From NCBI GenBank assembly GCA_020445335.1, contig JAGRGU010000005.1, forward strand, positions 1 through 64,000: 64,000 nucleotides of DNA, read 5' to 3'. A program made the position numbers and the translations under genes. The stretch's first letter is position 1, and every line of letters starts with the position of its first letter. This DNA is from Gammaproteobacteria bacterium (lineage in GTDB: Bacteria; Pseudomonadota; Gammaproteobacteria; Chromatiales; Chromatiaceae). This document shows, piece by piece, positions 1 to 8,828 of this stretch. Under the pieces are notes generated by a model. The model had not been told where the DNA came from. It did no database searches and saw only the letters and a program-made list of their open reading frames with translations.

Positions 1-1919
<1,919 letters not shown>

Positions 1920-1967
1920 TCTGGCTCATGTTGTTAAGGGCCTGTTTTACGCGAATATAGAGGCAGT

Positions 1968-1993
1968 GGGCGGACCCCGGTCCGGGTTCGCCC
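1968..1993. terminator. Stem-loop downstream of EF-G gene
   Basis: A 10-bp stem with one G.T pair (GGGCGGACCC, 1968-1977, against GGGTTCGCCC, 1984-1993) and a six-base loop lies 49 bases after the fusA stop. No T-run follows, so it is at best a weak or Rho-assisted terminator, or an mRNA-stabilising structure. Confidence 0.4.
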
Positions 1994-2051
1994 CGAAATT
2001 CCATCCGAATCGCCGCTACGCGCTTGTCACGCGGCCAGGTACAAAGCACGA

Positions 2052-2069
2052 GCCCGGATAAAGCCGGGC
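2052..2069. other. Stem-loop just upstream of the YdcH-like gene
   Basis: GCCCGG (2052-2057) pairs with CCGGGC (2064-2069), ending a few bases before the ribosome site AGGAGAGG of the next gene. It could insulate or modulate translation; function unknown. Confidence 0.3.
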
Positions 2070-2084
2070 AACAGGAGAGGGGAT

Positions 2085-2324
2085 ATGCTTTCAGAGCACC
2101 ATGACATCGACCATGAATTTCCCGAGTTTCACGAGAGACTTGAAAGACTGGTGGCAACCGACCCCGAGTTTGCGGACAAGGTTGGCAGACACGACTCTCT
2201 GGACAACCAGATTCGTCTACTCGAGGAGCTTGGGCAGCCAATCGCCGATGAAAATCTGGAAAAGATGAAATTCGAACGCGCCGAATTGAAAGACATCATC
2301 TACGCCAGATTAAGGGATATATGA
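2085..2324 (+). CDS. YdcH-like (DUF465) small protein
   Basis: 79 residues, acidic at the N-terminus and helical. It carries the family pattern: an early FxxLxxxDxEF-like segment (ERLVATDPEFADKV), then a HDxLDxxI helix (RHDSLDNQIRLLEEL), then KMKFERAELKDII at the C-terminus. Length matches the family. The start is supported by AGGAGAGGGG seven bases upstream. DUF465 proteins are widespread in Proteobacteria and have no agreed function. A GC-rich stem-loop follows the stop. Confidence 0.85.
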   Translation: MLSEHHDIDHEFPEFHERLERLVATDPEFADKVGRHDSLDNQIRLLEELGQPIADENLEKMKFERAELKDIIYARLRDI

Positions 2325-2334
2325 AATCCCGCTT

Positions 2335-2358
2335 GCCCCGGCGTGCCCGCGCTGGGGC
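2335..2358. terminator. Possible terminator after YdcH-like gene
   Basis: GCCCCGGCG (2335-2343) pairs with CGCTGGGGC (2350-2358) with one G.T pair, 10 bases after the stop codon. No T-tract follows, so intrinsic termination is uncertain. The sequence from here to 2542 shows no gene. Confidence 0.4.
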
Positions 2359-2542
2359 CGACCAAACAGCACATCACCGTACAATAAGATTTATCTCAAC
2401 GTGCCCTCGCTATTGAAGCGCACGCTTTAACGTATTTCCCGCTGAACCTAGAAAAACGGAATAACCATCGGAGTTGACAGAAGTGAGCCATCGGAGTGGT
2501 GGAGCACGCTGAGATTCACATCTGCGCCAGTCTTAGTACATT

Positions 2543-2570
2543 ATTTAACATAATATATATTATGCGCAAT
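2543..2570. other. dif: Chromosome dimer resolution site dif (left junction of the integrated element)
   Basis: On the + strand it reads as the reverse complement of the gammaproteobacterial dif consensus: XerD arm ATTTAACATAA (2543-2553), centre TATATA (2554-2559; E. coli equivalent TATACA) and XerC arm TTATGCGCAAT (2560-2570). Both arms fit the degenerate gammaproteobacterial consensus and the centre differs at one base. XerC/XerD recombine chromosome dimers here under FtsK control. Being intact, it should still work as dif although an element is inserted to its right. The polarity of FtsK-orienting octamers in the rest of the window agrees with dif lying here. Confidence 0.9.
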
Positions 2571-2862
2571 AGCATATTCCAGGGATGCTAACCCTGGGCG
2601 GACCCAAGGAAAGGGCCAGAATCGGTATAGCAGTGCCGGATCTGGAGAGTTAGAGCCCGTAAGGAACCCGAAACGGCTGTACAGCCTAGCCAATGGAGGT
2701 TGGGCGTTTGAATTGAAAGTCCTGTGTAAAGCAGGAATGAAAAGGCCCGCGAGAGTAGCAGCTCTCCGGGCCCGTGGCTGATCGGTTCGCGTCTATAACG
2801 AAAGGATCTGTCAGCAATGTTGAATATATATCACTCGCTGGCGCCAGGACAGAGGGCCGCCA
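2571..2862. other. Structured noncoding region of the element (candidate replication origin or packaging signal)
   Basis: About 290 bases without a credible gene but with several stem-loops: CCAGGG/CCCTGG at 2579-2584 and 2592-2597; the 12-bp palindrome GGCTGTACAGCC at 2675-2686; a long hairpin at 2744-2772 with loop TAGCAG and a single bulged C; and CTGGCG/CGCCAG at 2838-2843 and 2858-2863, which runs into the Rep start. Single-stranded DNA replicons put the Rep nicking site and, in filamentous phages, the packaging hairpin in such regions. Which structure does what is not visible. Confidence 0.55.
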
Positions 2863-3780
2863 GTGATGAACCCTTCTAGCTCTGTCAATTCATCAAATAT
2901 ATTGATGGGTCAGCCGCATCCCGCAGGCTGCAAAGCCGGTGCGGATGCTGGTTCGTCTCGTGTTGTTTCTGGATGTGATGTTTCCGGGCCAGGGCGTGGG
3001 GATGGATCTCGCACCGCCACGCCAGTGCGTGGTGCGAAGGACAGCCCCGCCCCTGGCCCTGGGCTTGTCTCTACTGAAACAAGTGACACGCGCAAGCGTA
3101 TCCATCGGCATGAAGCTCGATTGAAACGGATGAAACGCTCGGTGCTGACCTCCGCGAGATTGTTGCAGGAGGAGCTGCAGCGGGTTGGGTGGATCGGTCG
3201 TATTGCCATGCTCACGCTGACCTATCGACCGGAGGCCGACTGGGAAGCCAAACAGATTACGCGCTGCGTGAAGGCGCTGCGGGTGTGGATGGAGCGCCGG
3301 GGGCACCCGCTTCGCTATGTGTCTGTCCTGGAACTCACTCGGGCAGGTAAGCCGCATTATCACCTTTTGATCTGGTTACCCCGTGGGCTCTCGCTTCCGA
3401 AGCCTGATAAGCGGGGCTGGTGGTGTCATGGATGGACGCGCATCGAATGGGCGCGCAATGCGCTCGGGTATATCGCCAAGTACGCCAGCAAGGGAACCAG
3501 CGGCGGCAAGTTTCCCAAGGGGGCCCGGCTGACCAATAGCGGAGGCCTTACCCGTCGATCTCGCTTTGAGCGGGCCTGGTGGCTCGCCCCTGGATGGGTC
3601 CGCGAGCAATTCACTGTCGAGGATCGCCCGGTTCGGGCGCCTGGTGGTGGTTGGGTCTCGAGGGTTACAGGGGATTGGCTCCCCTCCCCCTGGCGGCTTG
3701 TGGATAAGGCGGCGGATTGGTCTTGGATGCTGTTCGAGAAGATCGACCCGGCAGGGGAAAGCTGCACAGAAAGAGGATGA
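2863..3780 (+). CDS. HUH rolling-circle replication initiator (Rep), inovirus/TLC-phi type
   Basis: 305 residues. The Rep motifs appear in order: motif I LTLTYR (about 117-122), metal-binding HUH motif GKPHYHLLIW (162-171, H165 and H167), and motif III GYIAKYASK (about 202-210) with candidate nicking tyrosines Y203 and Y207. This architecture belongs to single-tyrosine or paired-tyrosine initiators that nick one strand at the double-strand origin. The first 75 residues are Gly/Pro/Ser-rich and not conserved in appearance, so a later start is possible. A GTG at 2863 and an ATG at 2866 both follow AGAGGG (2851-2856). Stop is four bases before the next gene, suggesting one transcript. The exact Rep subfamily is inferred from context. 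Confidence 0.85.
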   Translation: MMNPSSSVNSSNILMGQPHPAGCKAGADAGSSRVVSGCDVSGPGRGDGSRTATPVRGAKDSPAPGPGLVSTETSDTRKRIHRHEARLKRMKRSVLTSARLLQEELQRVGWIGRIAMLTLTYRPEADWEAKQITRCVKALRVWMERRGHPLRYVSVLELTRAGKPHYHLLIWLPRGLSLPKPDKRGWWCHGWTRIEWARNALGYIAKYASKGTSGGKFPKGARLTNSGGLTRRSRFERAWWLAPGWVREQFTVEDRPVRAPGGGWVSRVTGDWLPSPWRLVDKAADWSWMLFEKIDPAGESCTERG

Positions 3781-3784
3781 CGAA

Positions 3785-4030
3785 ATGAGGAGCATAGGAA
3801 ATCAGGAAGAGGCATGGGTTCGCATTTGTGAGGGTTTTGCGGATGCACTGAGGGGTATTGGTCTGTTGGAAACGGCTTACAGAGCAGACCGAGCTGCACA
3901 TGAGTACAGAAATGGTCATGTCGTTAGGGGGCGATTGTTATGGCGATTGGTGAAGTTTGAGATATCGAGAAGGCGCGCATGGGGTGATGTGTCTGAATGG
4001 CTCCAGATTGAGAGCATTAGGCGTGGTTGA
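3785..4030 (+). CDS. Orphan 81-residue protein of the dif element
   Basis: Starts at ATG 3785, four bases after the Rep stop, with AGAGGATGA upstream acting as ribosome site; translational coupling to Rep is likely. The protein has an acidic N-terminal half (NQEEAWVRICEGFADAL) and a basic, Trp-containing C-terminal half (RGRLLWRLVKFEISRRRAW). There is no signal peptide or clear membrane segment. I do not recognise a family. In small replicons this position often holds an accessory replication or ssDNA-binding protein, but nothing in the sequence proves that. Confidence 0.65.
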   Translation: MRSIGNQEEAWVRICEGFADALRGIGLLETAYRADRAAHEYRNGHVVRGRLLWRLVKFEISRRRAWGDVSEWLQIESIRRG

Positions 4031-4054
4031 AGGGCTGTCCACAAGTCCACAGAC

Positions 4055-4089
4055 GGCCACCCGTCACGCAGTGACGTTGGAGGGTGGCC
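4055..4089. other. Compound stem-loop between element genes
   Basis: Outer stem GGCCACCC (4055-4062) pairs with GGGTGGCC (4082-4089); an inner stem GTCAC (4063-4067) pairs with GTGAC (4071-4075) around a three-base loop. Perfect pairing in both arms makes this the strongest fold in the element. It may be a terminator, a complementary-strand origin or a packaging signal; there is no T-tract. Confidence 0.5.
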
Positions 4090-4133
4090 AAGCTGTGGGC
4101 CCTGTGGGCAGGCCGTTGCCGGCGGCATAGAGA

Positions 4134-4526
4134 ATGCGAAAGATCAGTTATCGATCGTTCGATGAGTGCAGGCAAGAAGCGGGGCTTTCGTTGTCTCGCG
4201 CTGCTGACGTTCTCGGCGTTTCAGTTCGAACCTTGCAGCGCTGGCGGAGGGTCGACAGCTTCCCGGCGTGGACTGCTCAAGTGATTCGTGTCCATGCCGG
4301 TTATCTTCCCTGGCAAGGCTGGGATGGTTGGCAGGTCGATAACGGATATCTCTTTCCGCCTGGGTTCAGGCGTCATGGGCTCAAGCCGGGGGATATCAAT
4401 GCTCTACCCTACCTGCTGCAGCTGGTGGCGGAGTATCAGCGAAAGGAGAGAGATCTGCGAACTATGTATGACCAGGCGGAGACTTGCCAGCAGATGCCTG
4501 AAAAGATCAGAACCAGAATTGATTAG
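4134..4526 (+). CDS. XafT/VC1465-like Xer recombination activation factor (HTH + DUF3653)
   Basis: 130 residues. An N-terminal helix-turn-helix (about 9-40: FDECRQEAGLSLSRAADVLG then VSVRTLQRWR) is followed by a DUF3653-like segment with its pattern GWxGWxxxxGxLxxP, then a PxDIxALPYL-type helix and a charged C-terminal helix. This arrangement is that of VC1465-family proteins; the TLC-phi member XafT switches on XerD catalysis at an attachment site lacking a proper XerD arm. The adjacent right junction lacks that arm too, which agrees with the assignment. ATG 4134 has only a weak GAGA ribosome site. A plain phage HTH regulator is the alternative. Confidence 0.72.
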   Translation: MRKISYRSFDECRQEAGLSLSRAADVLGVSVRTLQRWRRVDSFPAWTAQVIRVHAGYLPWQGWDGWQVDNGYLFPPGFRRHGLKPGDINALPYLLQLVAEYQRKERDLRTMYDQAETCQQMPEKIRTRID

Positions 4527-4641
4527 TCGGGCAAATGGTCGTGCGGTATATTCGGGGAACCAAGCGCCAGGCTTTCGTTTCTGGCGAAACGAGAAACCAT
4601 AGGAGACCCAGGAACTTAGAGATTATCTGCGTCAAATTGTC

Positions 4642-4669
4642 GGTCAACCACGTATATATTATACGCAAT
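4642..4669. other. Right junction of the element: hybrid dif with degenerate XerD arm
   Basis: XerC arm TTATACGCAAT (4659-4669) and centre TATATA (4653-4658) match the left site, but the XerD-arm position holds GGTCAACCACG (4642-4652), which agrees with ATTTAACATAA at only 4 of 11 positions. The circular element would therefore have an attachment site with a good XerC arm and almost no XerD arm. From 4670 to 4783 I see only AT-rich spacer. Confidence 0.82.
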
Positions 4670-4783
4670 TATAAATGGAATTGAAAAATACCCGGTAAGG
4701 CATTGTGCCCCTTATCTACCCAGAGAGCTCCGATCTGAGCGGAAAGCGACTAATGGGTAATGCGGTCGATATCTGAGATCTTT

Positions 4784-7447
4784 CTAAAGATCCTGCGTTT
4801 TCACCACCAACACCGAACAATCGAGCTGTTTGACGATCGTACTGGAGGTATTCTCCATGATCATCTCGGCCAGACCGGTACGGGGCGTGTTGCCGACGAC
4901 CACGAGATCCGCTTCGAGATCGGCGGCCATTCGCACTATCTCTTCCACGTGATCCCCCTTTTGGATGTGGCAGATGGGATTGAACATCGGCAGCAGGTCG
5001 CTGGCGAGCGAGCCACGTAGTTCCGCCAACATCTGATCCACCGCTTCGCTGTTGCGTTTCTGTTCCAGCTCGACATAGTTTTCAGCTTCGAACTGAAATG
5101 GCGAAAAACCGCTGCGCAACTCCTGTTCGCCATACGCCTCCCAGGCATGGACGATGTGCAATTCGGCAAATTGCGCAGTCGCCAGCCAGGCTGCACTCTC
5201 CAGAATGGTTCGATTGATCGGCAGACGATCATTGCGGTGCCCACCGGGTGTTTCATCCAGATAGATTCCGGCGCAGATCTTGCGATGCAGGTGTGGCATT
5301 GGAGGCGGATTACGGATGAGCAGCAGCGGAACCGGACACTGTTTCAGCAGGCGTATATCTTCATTCCCGAGCAGGCGTTGCAACCGGCCACTCTGCTGGG
5401 AAGCAACCGGCTTCAGCACCAGGTCTACATCATGCACGACAACCTCCTGAGTAATCTGCTCGTGCGCGCTGCCGATCAGCGCCTTGGTCTGAATTTCCAG
5501 CGTTTCACGCAGGGGCTCGACCATGCTCTCCAGTCTGGCGATGCTGCGCCCGGACATTCTCTCCTCCAACTCATCCGGAGAGGTGATGCCCGATTCATCC
5601 CCCGAGGTTGGCTCCGCCAACAATTCGGCAACGGTGAGTCTGGCGTGCTGTGTACTCGCCAGTGCCGCGGCATAAGCCAGAGTTTCCGCCGTTGTCGAAG
5701 CCTCCGTGACAACCAACAGTATGTTTTTGTAACCGTGCGCTCCCTCCTCTCTCTGCTGTTTCTGCAGCCGATGAACGTCTGTATGCTGACGGTCCGCATC
5801 CAGAAGCCGCGTTACTGCTGCGGCCTCGAGGCCGGTCGCCTGCAGAACGTCGCGGGTCAGCTGCTGGCAACTCTCCCGGGTTTCGGCGATGGCGTAGGTC
5901 GCACCATTGAGCAGCAGCTTGCGCGCCATCCGGTTATCCCACGCGCGTGCGTAGATCTGCAACTCGGGGAAGGCTTCGCGCGCGGTAACGACTGCCTGCC
6001 CCACAGGCTCCATCTGATCCATGGCAAATACCACCAGCGACGCTCTGTCCGCTCCGGCCGAGCGCAAGACTTCGATCTGGCTCGCATCACCGAAATAGAC
6101 GGGATAATCGAGCGTCTGTGCGCTGGCGACTTTCGTCGGATCTATCTCGATCGCCAGATAGTGGACTCTCGCCCGTTTCAGATTGTTGGCCAGTTGCCTG
6201 CCGAAGCGTCCGAATCCGGCTATGATGACATGATTGCTCGATTGCGGGATCCGCTTCTCATCCGGGATCCTCCGAGCCGGCTTTGTGATCGACGGTTTAA
6301 TGAGCCATGGACTCAGCCTTACCAGCAACGGCGTCGCCGCCATGCTCAGGGCGATGATCAACAGCAACAGCTGGAACAGTTGCGCGTCTACGACACCCGC
6401 CACATTGGCCAAACCGAAGAGGATGAAACCGAACTCTCCTCCCTGCGACAGAAGCAGCGCCACCTGTGCCGAATCGCCGGCGGAGCGGCCGGTGAAGCGA
6501 CACAGAATCCAGATCACACCGGCTTTGGCGAGTAACAATCCGACTACCAGCGCCACGACCAGCAACCCCTGGGAGGCCAGCAGACCGAAGTTGATCGACA
6601 TGCCGACGCTCATGAAGAAGAGCCCCAGCAACAGACCTCGAAACGGCTGGATGTCGGCCATGATCTGGTGGCGATAACGCGAGTCAGCCAGCAGCAGGCC
6701 ACCGAGAAAAGCGCCAAGTGCCATCGACAGACCGGCCCAGTCGGTCAGCCAGGCGGCTCCGAGTACCAGCAGAATCCCGGTCGCGGTGAAAATCTCGGGA
6801 TTGCGCCGGCTGCCGGCTACCAACTGCAGCAGCGGTCGCAGCAGCAATCTGCCCAGCAGGAATACGCCTATGATAATCAGCAGCGACTCCGTGGCGGCCA
6901 GTTCGACATCTTGCGTAACCGTCAACTCTTGCGACGCCAACAGCGGTATCAGCGCCATCATTGGCACGATCGCCAGATCCTGCAGCAACAGGATCGAAAA
7001 GGCGGTACGCCCGTAGACACTTCCCAACTCGCCGCTATCGCTGAGAATCTGCAGTCCGAACGCGGTCGACGAGAGTGCCAGGCCGAAACCGACGAACAGC
7101 GCGGTGCGCAATTCGAAGCCCAGCGCGAGCGCCAGCAGCATGATCAACGTGCCGCTGACAACGACCTGCGCGGTACCCAGTCCGAAGACGCTGTGGCGCA
7201 TGATCCACAAGCGAGAGGGCTTGAGTTCGATGCCGATGACAAAGAGCAGAAAAACCACGCCGAACTCGGCCAGGTGGCGGATCTCCTCGACGGCGATAAT
7301 GAAGCCGAACCCCCAGGGACCAACCAGAGTGCCCGCGACCAGAAATCCAAGTACCGCACCCAGCCCGAGGCGCTGGAACAGCGGCACCGCCAGCACGGCG
7401 CCGGACAAAAGAATCAGGATATCGACGATGTAGTGTGTCTCGCCCAT
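4784..7447 (-). CDS. CPA2 cation/proton antiporter fused to RCK and two UspA domains
   Basis: 887 residues. Residues 1-385 are hydrophobic helices of the Kef/CPA2 type, with the family segments LLFVIGIELKPSRLW (68-82) and SQGGEFGFI (334-342). An RCK/TrkA-N domain follows (about 405-520) with Rossmann motif GFGRFGRQ (411-418). Two universal-stress-protein domains fill the C-terminus (about 570-712 and 725-885), the second ending in the nucleotide-site pattern VVGNTPRTGLAEM and STIVKQLDCSVLVVK. Expected to export K+ (or Na+) for H+ at the inner membrane with nucleotide gating. KefB/KefC lack the Usp tail. Transcribed towards the dif element, apparently alone. Confidence 0.88.
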   Translation of the reverse strand: MGETHYIVDILILLSGAVLAVPLFQRLGLGAVLGFLVAGTLVGPWGFGFIIAVEEIRHLAEFGVVFLLFVIGIELKPSRLWIMRHSVFGLGTAQVVVSGTLIMLLALALGFELRTALFVGFGLALSSTAFGLQILSDSGELGSVYGRTAFSILLLQDLAIVPMMALIPLLASQELTVTQDVELAATESLLIIIGVFLLGRLLLRPLLQLVAGSRRNPEIFTATGILLVLGAAWLTDWAGLSMALGAFLGGLLLADSRYRHQIMADIQPFRGLLLGLFFMSVGMSINFGLLASQGLLVVALVVGLLLAKAGVIWILCRFTGRSAGDSAQVALLLSQGGEFGFILFGLANVAGVVDAQLFQLLLLIIALSMAATPLLVRLSPWLIKPSITKPARRIPDEKRIPQSSNHVIIAGFGRFGRQLANNLKRARVHYLAIEIDPTKVASAQTLDYPVYFGDASQIEVLRSAGADRASLVVFAMDQMEPVGQAVVTAREAFPELQIYARAWDNRMARKLLLNGATYAIAETRESCQQLTRDVLQATGLEAAAVTRLLDADRQHTDVHRLQKQQREEGAHGYKNILLVVTEASTTAETLAYAAALASTQHARLTVAELLAEPTSGDESGITSPDELEERMSGRSIARLESMVEPLRETLEIQTKALIGSAHEQITQEVVVHDVDLVLKPVASQQSGRLQRLLGNEDIRLLKQCPVPLLLIRNPPPMPHLHRKICAGIYLDETPGGHRNDRLPINRTILESAAWLATAQFAELHIVHAWEAYGEQELRSGFSPFQFEAENYVELEQKRNSEAVDQMLAELRGSLASDLLPMFNPICHIQKGDHVEEIVRMAADLEADLVVVGNTPRTGLAEMIMENTSSTIVKQLDCSVLVVKTQDL

Positions 7448-7468
7448 CGATGATCGATTCGAGTACGA

Positions 7469-7993
7469 TCAGGATTCGAGCGACAGGTCTCTACGGTAGC
7501 GTTGCGACCGTTCGACGTAACCGGCGGCAGATCTCCGCAGTCGCGATGCACTCTCCTCATCAAGCTCCCGCACCACTTTGCCGGGAGAGCCCAGTACCAG
7601 AGAATTGTCCGGAATCTGCATATTTTCCCGCACCAACGCGTTGGCACCGATGATGCAATTTCTACCGATTCGGGCGCCGTTCAGCACCACCGCGTTGATG
7701 CCTATGAGTGAGTTGTCGCCGATCTCGCAACCGTGCAGCATGACCAGATGACCCACGGTAACGCCCTTGCCCAGCGTCAGTGGAAATCCGGGATCCGTGT
7801 GCAGCACGCAACCGTCCTGCACATTGCTCTCCTCGCCGATGGTGATCGGTTCATTATCGCCGCGAAGCACCGCATTGAACCACACGCTCGCGCGGGCGTG
7901 TACCCGCACCCTGCCGATCAGGATCGCTTGCGGCGCGATGAAATGCCCCTCCCCGATCAACTCGACCCGCTCATCTCCCAGTGTGTAGATCAT
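7469..7993 (-). CDS. Gamma-class carbonic anhydrase family protein (YrdA-like)
   Basis: 174 residues from the ATG at 7993, chosen because GGAG lies eight bases upstream; a longer frame has no ribosome site. The sequence is a left-handed beta-helix of hexapeptide repeats ([67 protein letters not shown]). The histidines of [12 protein letters not shown] match the metal ligands of gamma carbonic anhydrases. YrdA-like members often show little CO2-hydration activity, so the substrate is open. It ends 21 bases before the antiporter start on the same strand. Confidence 0.88.
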   Translation of the reverse strand: MIYTLGDERVELIGEGHFIAPQAILIGRVRVHARASVWFNAVLRGDNEPITIGEESNVQDGCVLHTDPGFPLTLGKGVTVGHLVMLHGCEIGDNSLIGINAVVLNGARIGRNCIIGANALVRENMQIPDNSLVLGSPGKVVRELDEESASRLRRSAAGYVERSQRYRRDLSLES

Positions 7994-8068
7994 ATATTTT
8001 CTCCGAATACGGACCATTGAGGACAACCATACCGAAAGCACCCCAGCGGTTAAACACCTCCAGAGATT

Positions 8069-8824
8069 CTACGTCACAACACCGCAGATGCCGTCGTACA
8101 GCAGTTTGATACCGGTCAGCATCAGCAGCAGATAGGCGATTGGATAGAAGCGATCATCAGAGACCCGATGGTGCAACCGCAACCCTAGCCACATGCCAGC
8201 CGCGGCCAGCGGCAACAACGTGAACGATATGAGCAGATTGCTGCCGTCGAGCGCACCGAGCATCACGTAGGGGATCAGTTTGACGTAATTGATCAGCGTG
8301 AAAAAGGCGACGGAGGTGGCCAGGTAGACCGTTTTATCCAGCTTGAGCGGCAGCAGATAGACGTTGATCGGCGGCCCGCCGGCGTGGGCGACGAAGCTTG
8401 TGAAACCGGACACGCTTCCCCAGAGGAGAGCTGCTCCCCTGCCCGCCCGTCTGCTTTTGGCAACGCGTTTTCCAGTCCAGTAGTTGAGCGCGAAACCAAC
8501 GGCGATCAAACCCACCAGCAGGCGTATGTATGACGCGTGCAGATAACTGTAGCTGAGCGTGCCAAACAAGATTCCCAACATCGCGCCGGAGGCGAGAAGT
8601 GCGACCAGTCGCCCGTTCCAACCATTCCAGTAGGCCCGCAGTCCAATCAGATCCATCAGGCAGAGTACCGGGAGCATCACCGCGGCAGCCTGTACGGGCT
8701 CGACCGCAAGCGTCAAAATCGGGAGACCCAGCACTCCGAGCCCGCCGCCAAATCCCCCCTTTGAGACACCGACGATCAACAGCGCCGGTATGGCAGCCAG
8801 ATAGAACAGCGGATCCGGCAGCAT
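8069..8824 (-). CDS. TSUP (TauE/SafE) family membrane exporter
   Basis: 251 residues, about eight membrane segments, with the paired family signatures GVSKGGFGGGLGVLGLPIL (19-37) and SGFTSFVAHAGGPPINVYL in the second half. TSUP proteins move sulfite, organosulfonates or related anions out of the cell. Only four bases separate it from the upstream dctM stop, so it is probably the last gene of dctP-dctQ-dctM-TSUP. A TRAP importer next to TauE is the layout of taurine/isethionate loci, but no sulfonate enzymes are in the window. Confidence 0.88.
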   Translation of the reverse strand: MLPDPLFYLAAIPALLIVGVSKGGFGGGLGVLGLPILTLAVEPVQAAAVMLPVLCLMDLIGLRAYWNGWNGRLVALLASGAMLGILFGTLSYSYLHASYIRLLVGLIAVGFALNYWTGKRVAKSRRAGRGAALLWGSVSGFTSFVAHAGGPPINVYLLPLKLDKTVYLATSVAFFTLINYVKLIPYVMLGALDGSNLLISFTLLPLAAAGMWLGLRLHHRVSDDRFYPIAYLLLMLTGIKLLYDGICGVVT

Positions 8825-8828
8825 TCTG

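Larger units (their letters stand above)
2554..4652 (+). mobile_element. Xer-integrated element (TLC-phi-like satellite or inovirus-like provirus) inserted at dif
   Basis: A 2,099-bp unit is bounded by a repeated 17-bp core, TATATATTATRCGCAAT, at 2554-2570 and 4653-4669 with one mismatch. The left copy sits in a full dif site and the right copy has a degenerate XerD arm. Between them are a stem-loop-rich noncoding region, a HUH rolling-circle Rep, an 81-residue orphan and a XafT/VC1465-like (DUF3653) protein, all on the + strand. There is no integrase, so capture of the host XerCD is the obvious mechanism. No coat, zot-like assembly or secretin gene is visible, so if it is a phage it is probably a satellite needing a helper. 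The XafT link rests on recognising the family pattern by eye. Confidence 0.85.

Noticed and set aside
2575-2862. Retron msr/msd or group II intron RNA in the stem-loop region
   Set aside because: No reverse transcriptase is near, and the neighbours are a HUH Rep and dif junctions, which explain the structures better.
5147-6535. 462-codon antisense frame in the antiporter gene
   Set aside because: Shadow of the antiporter; no family resemblance.
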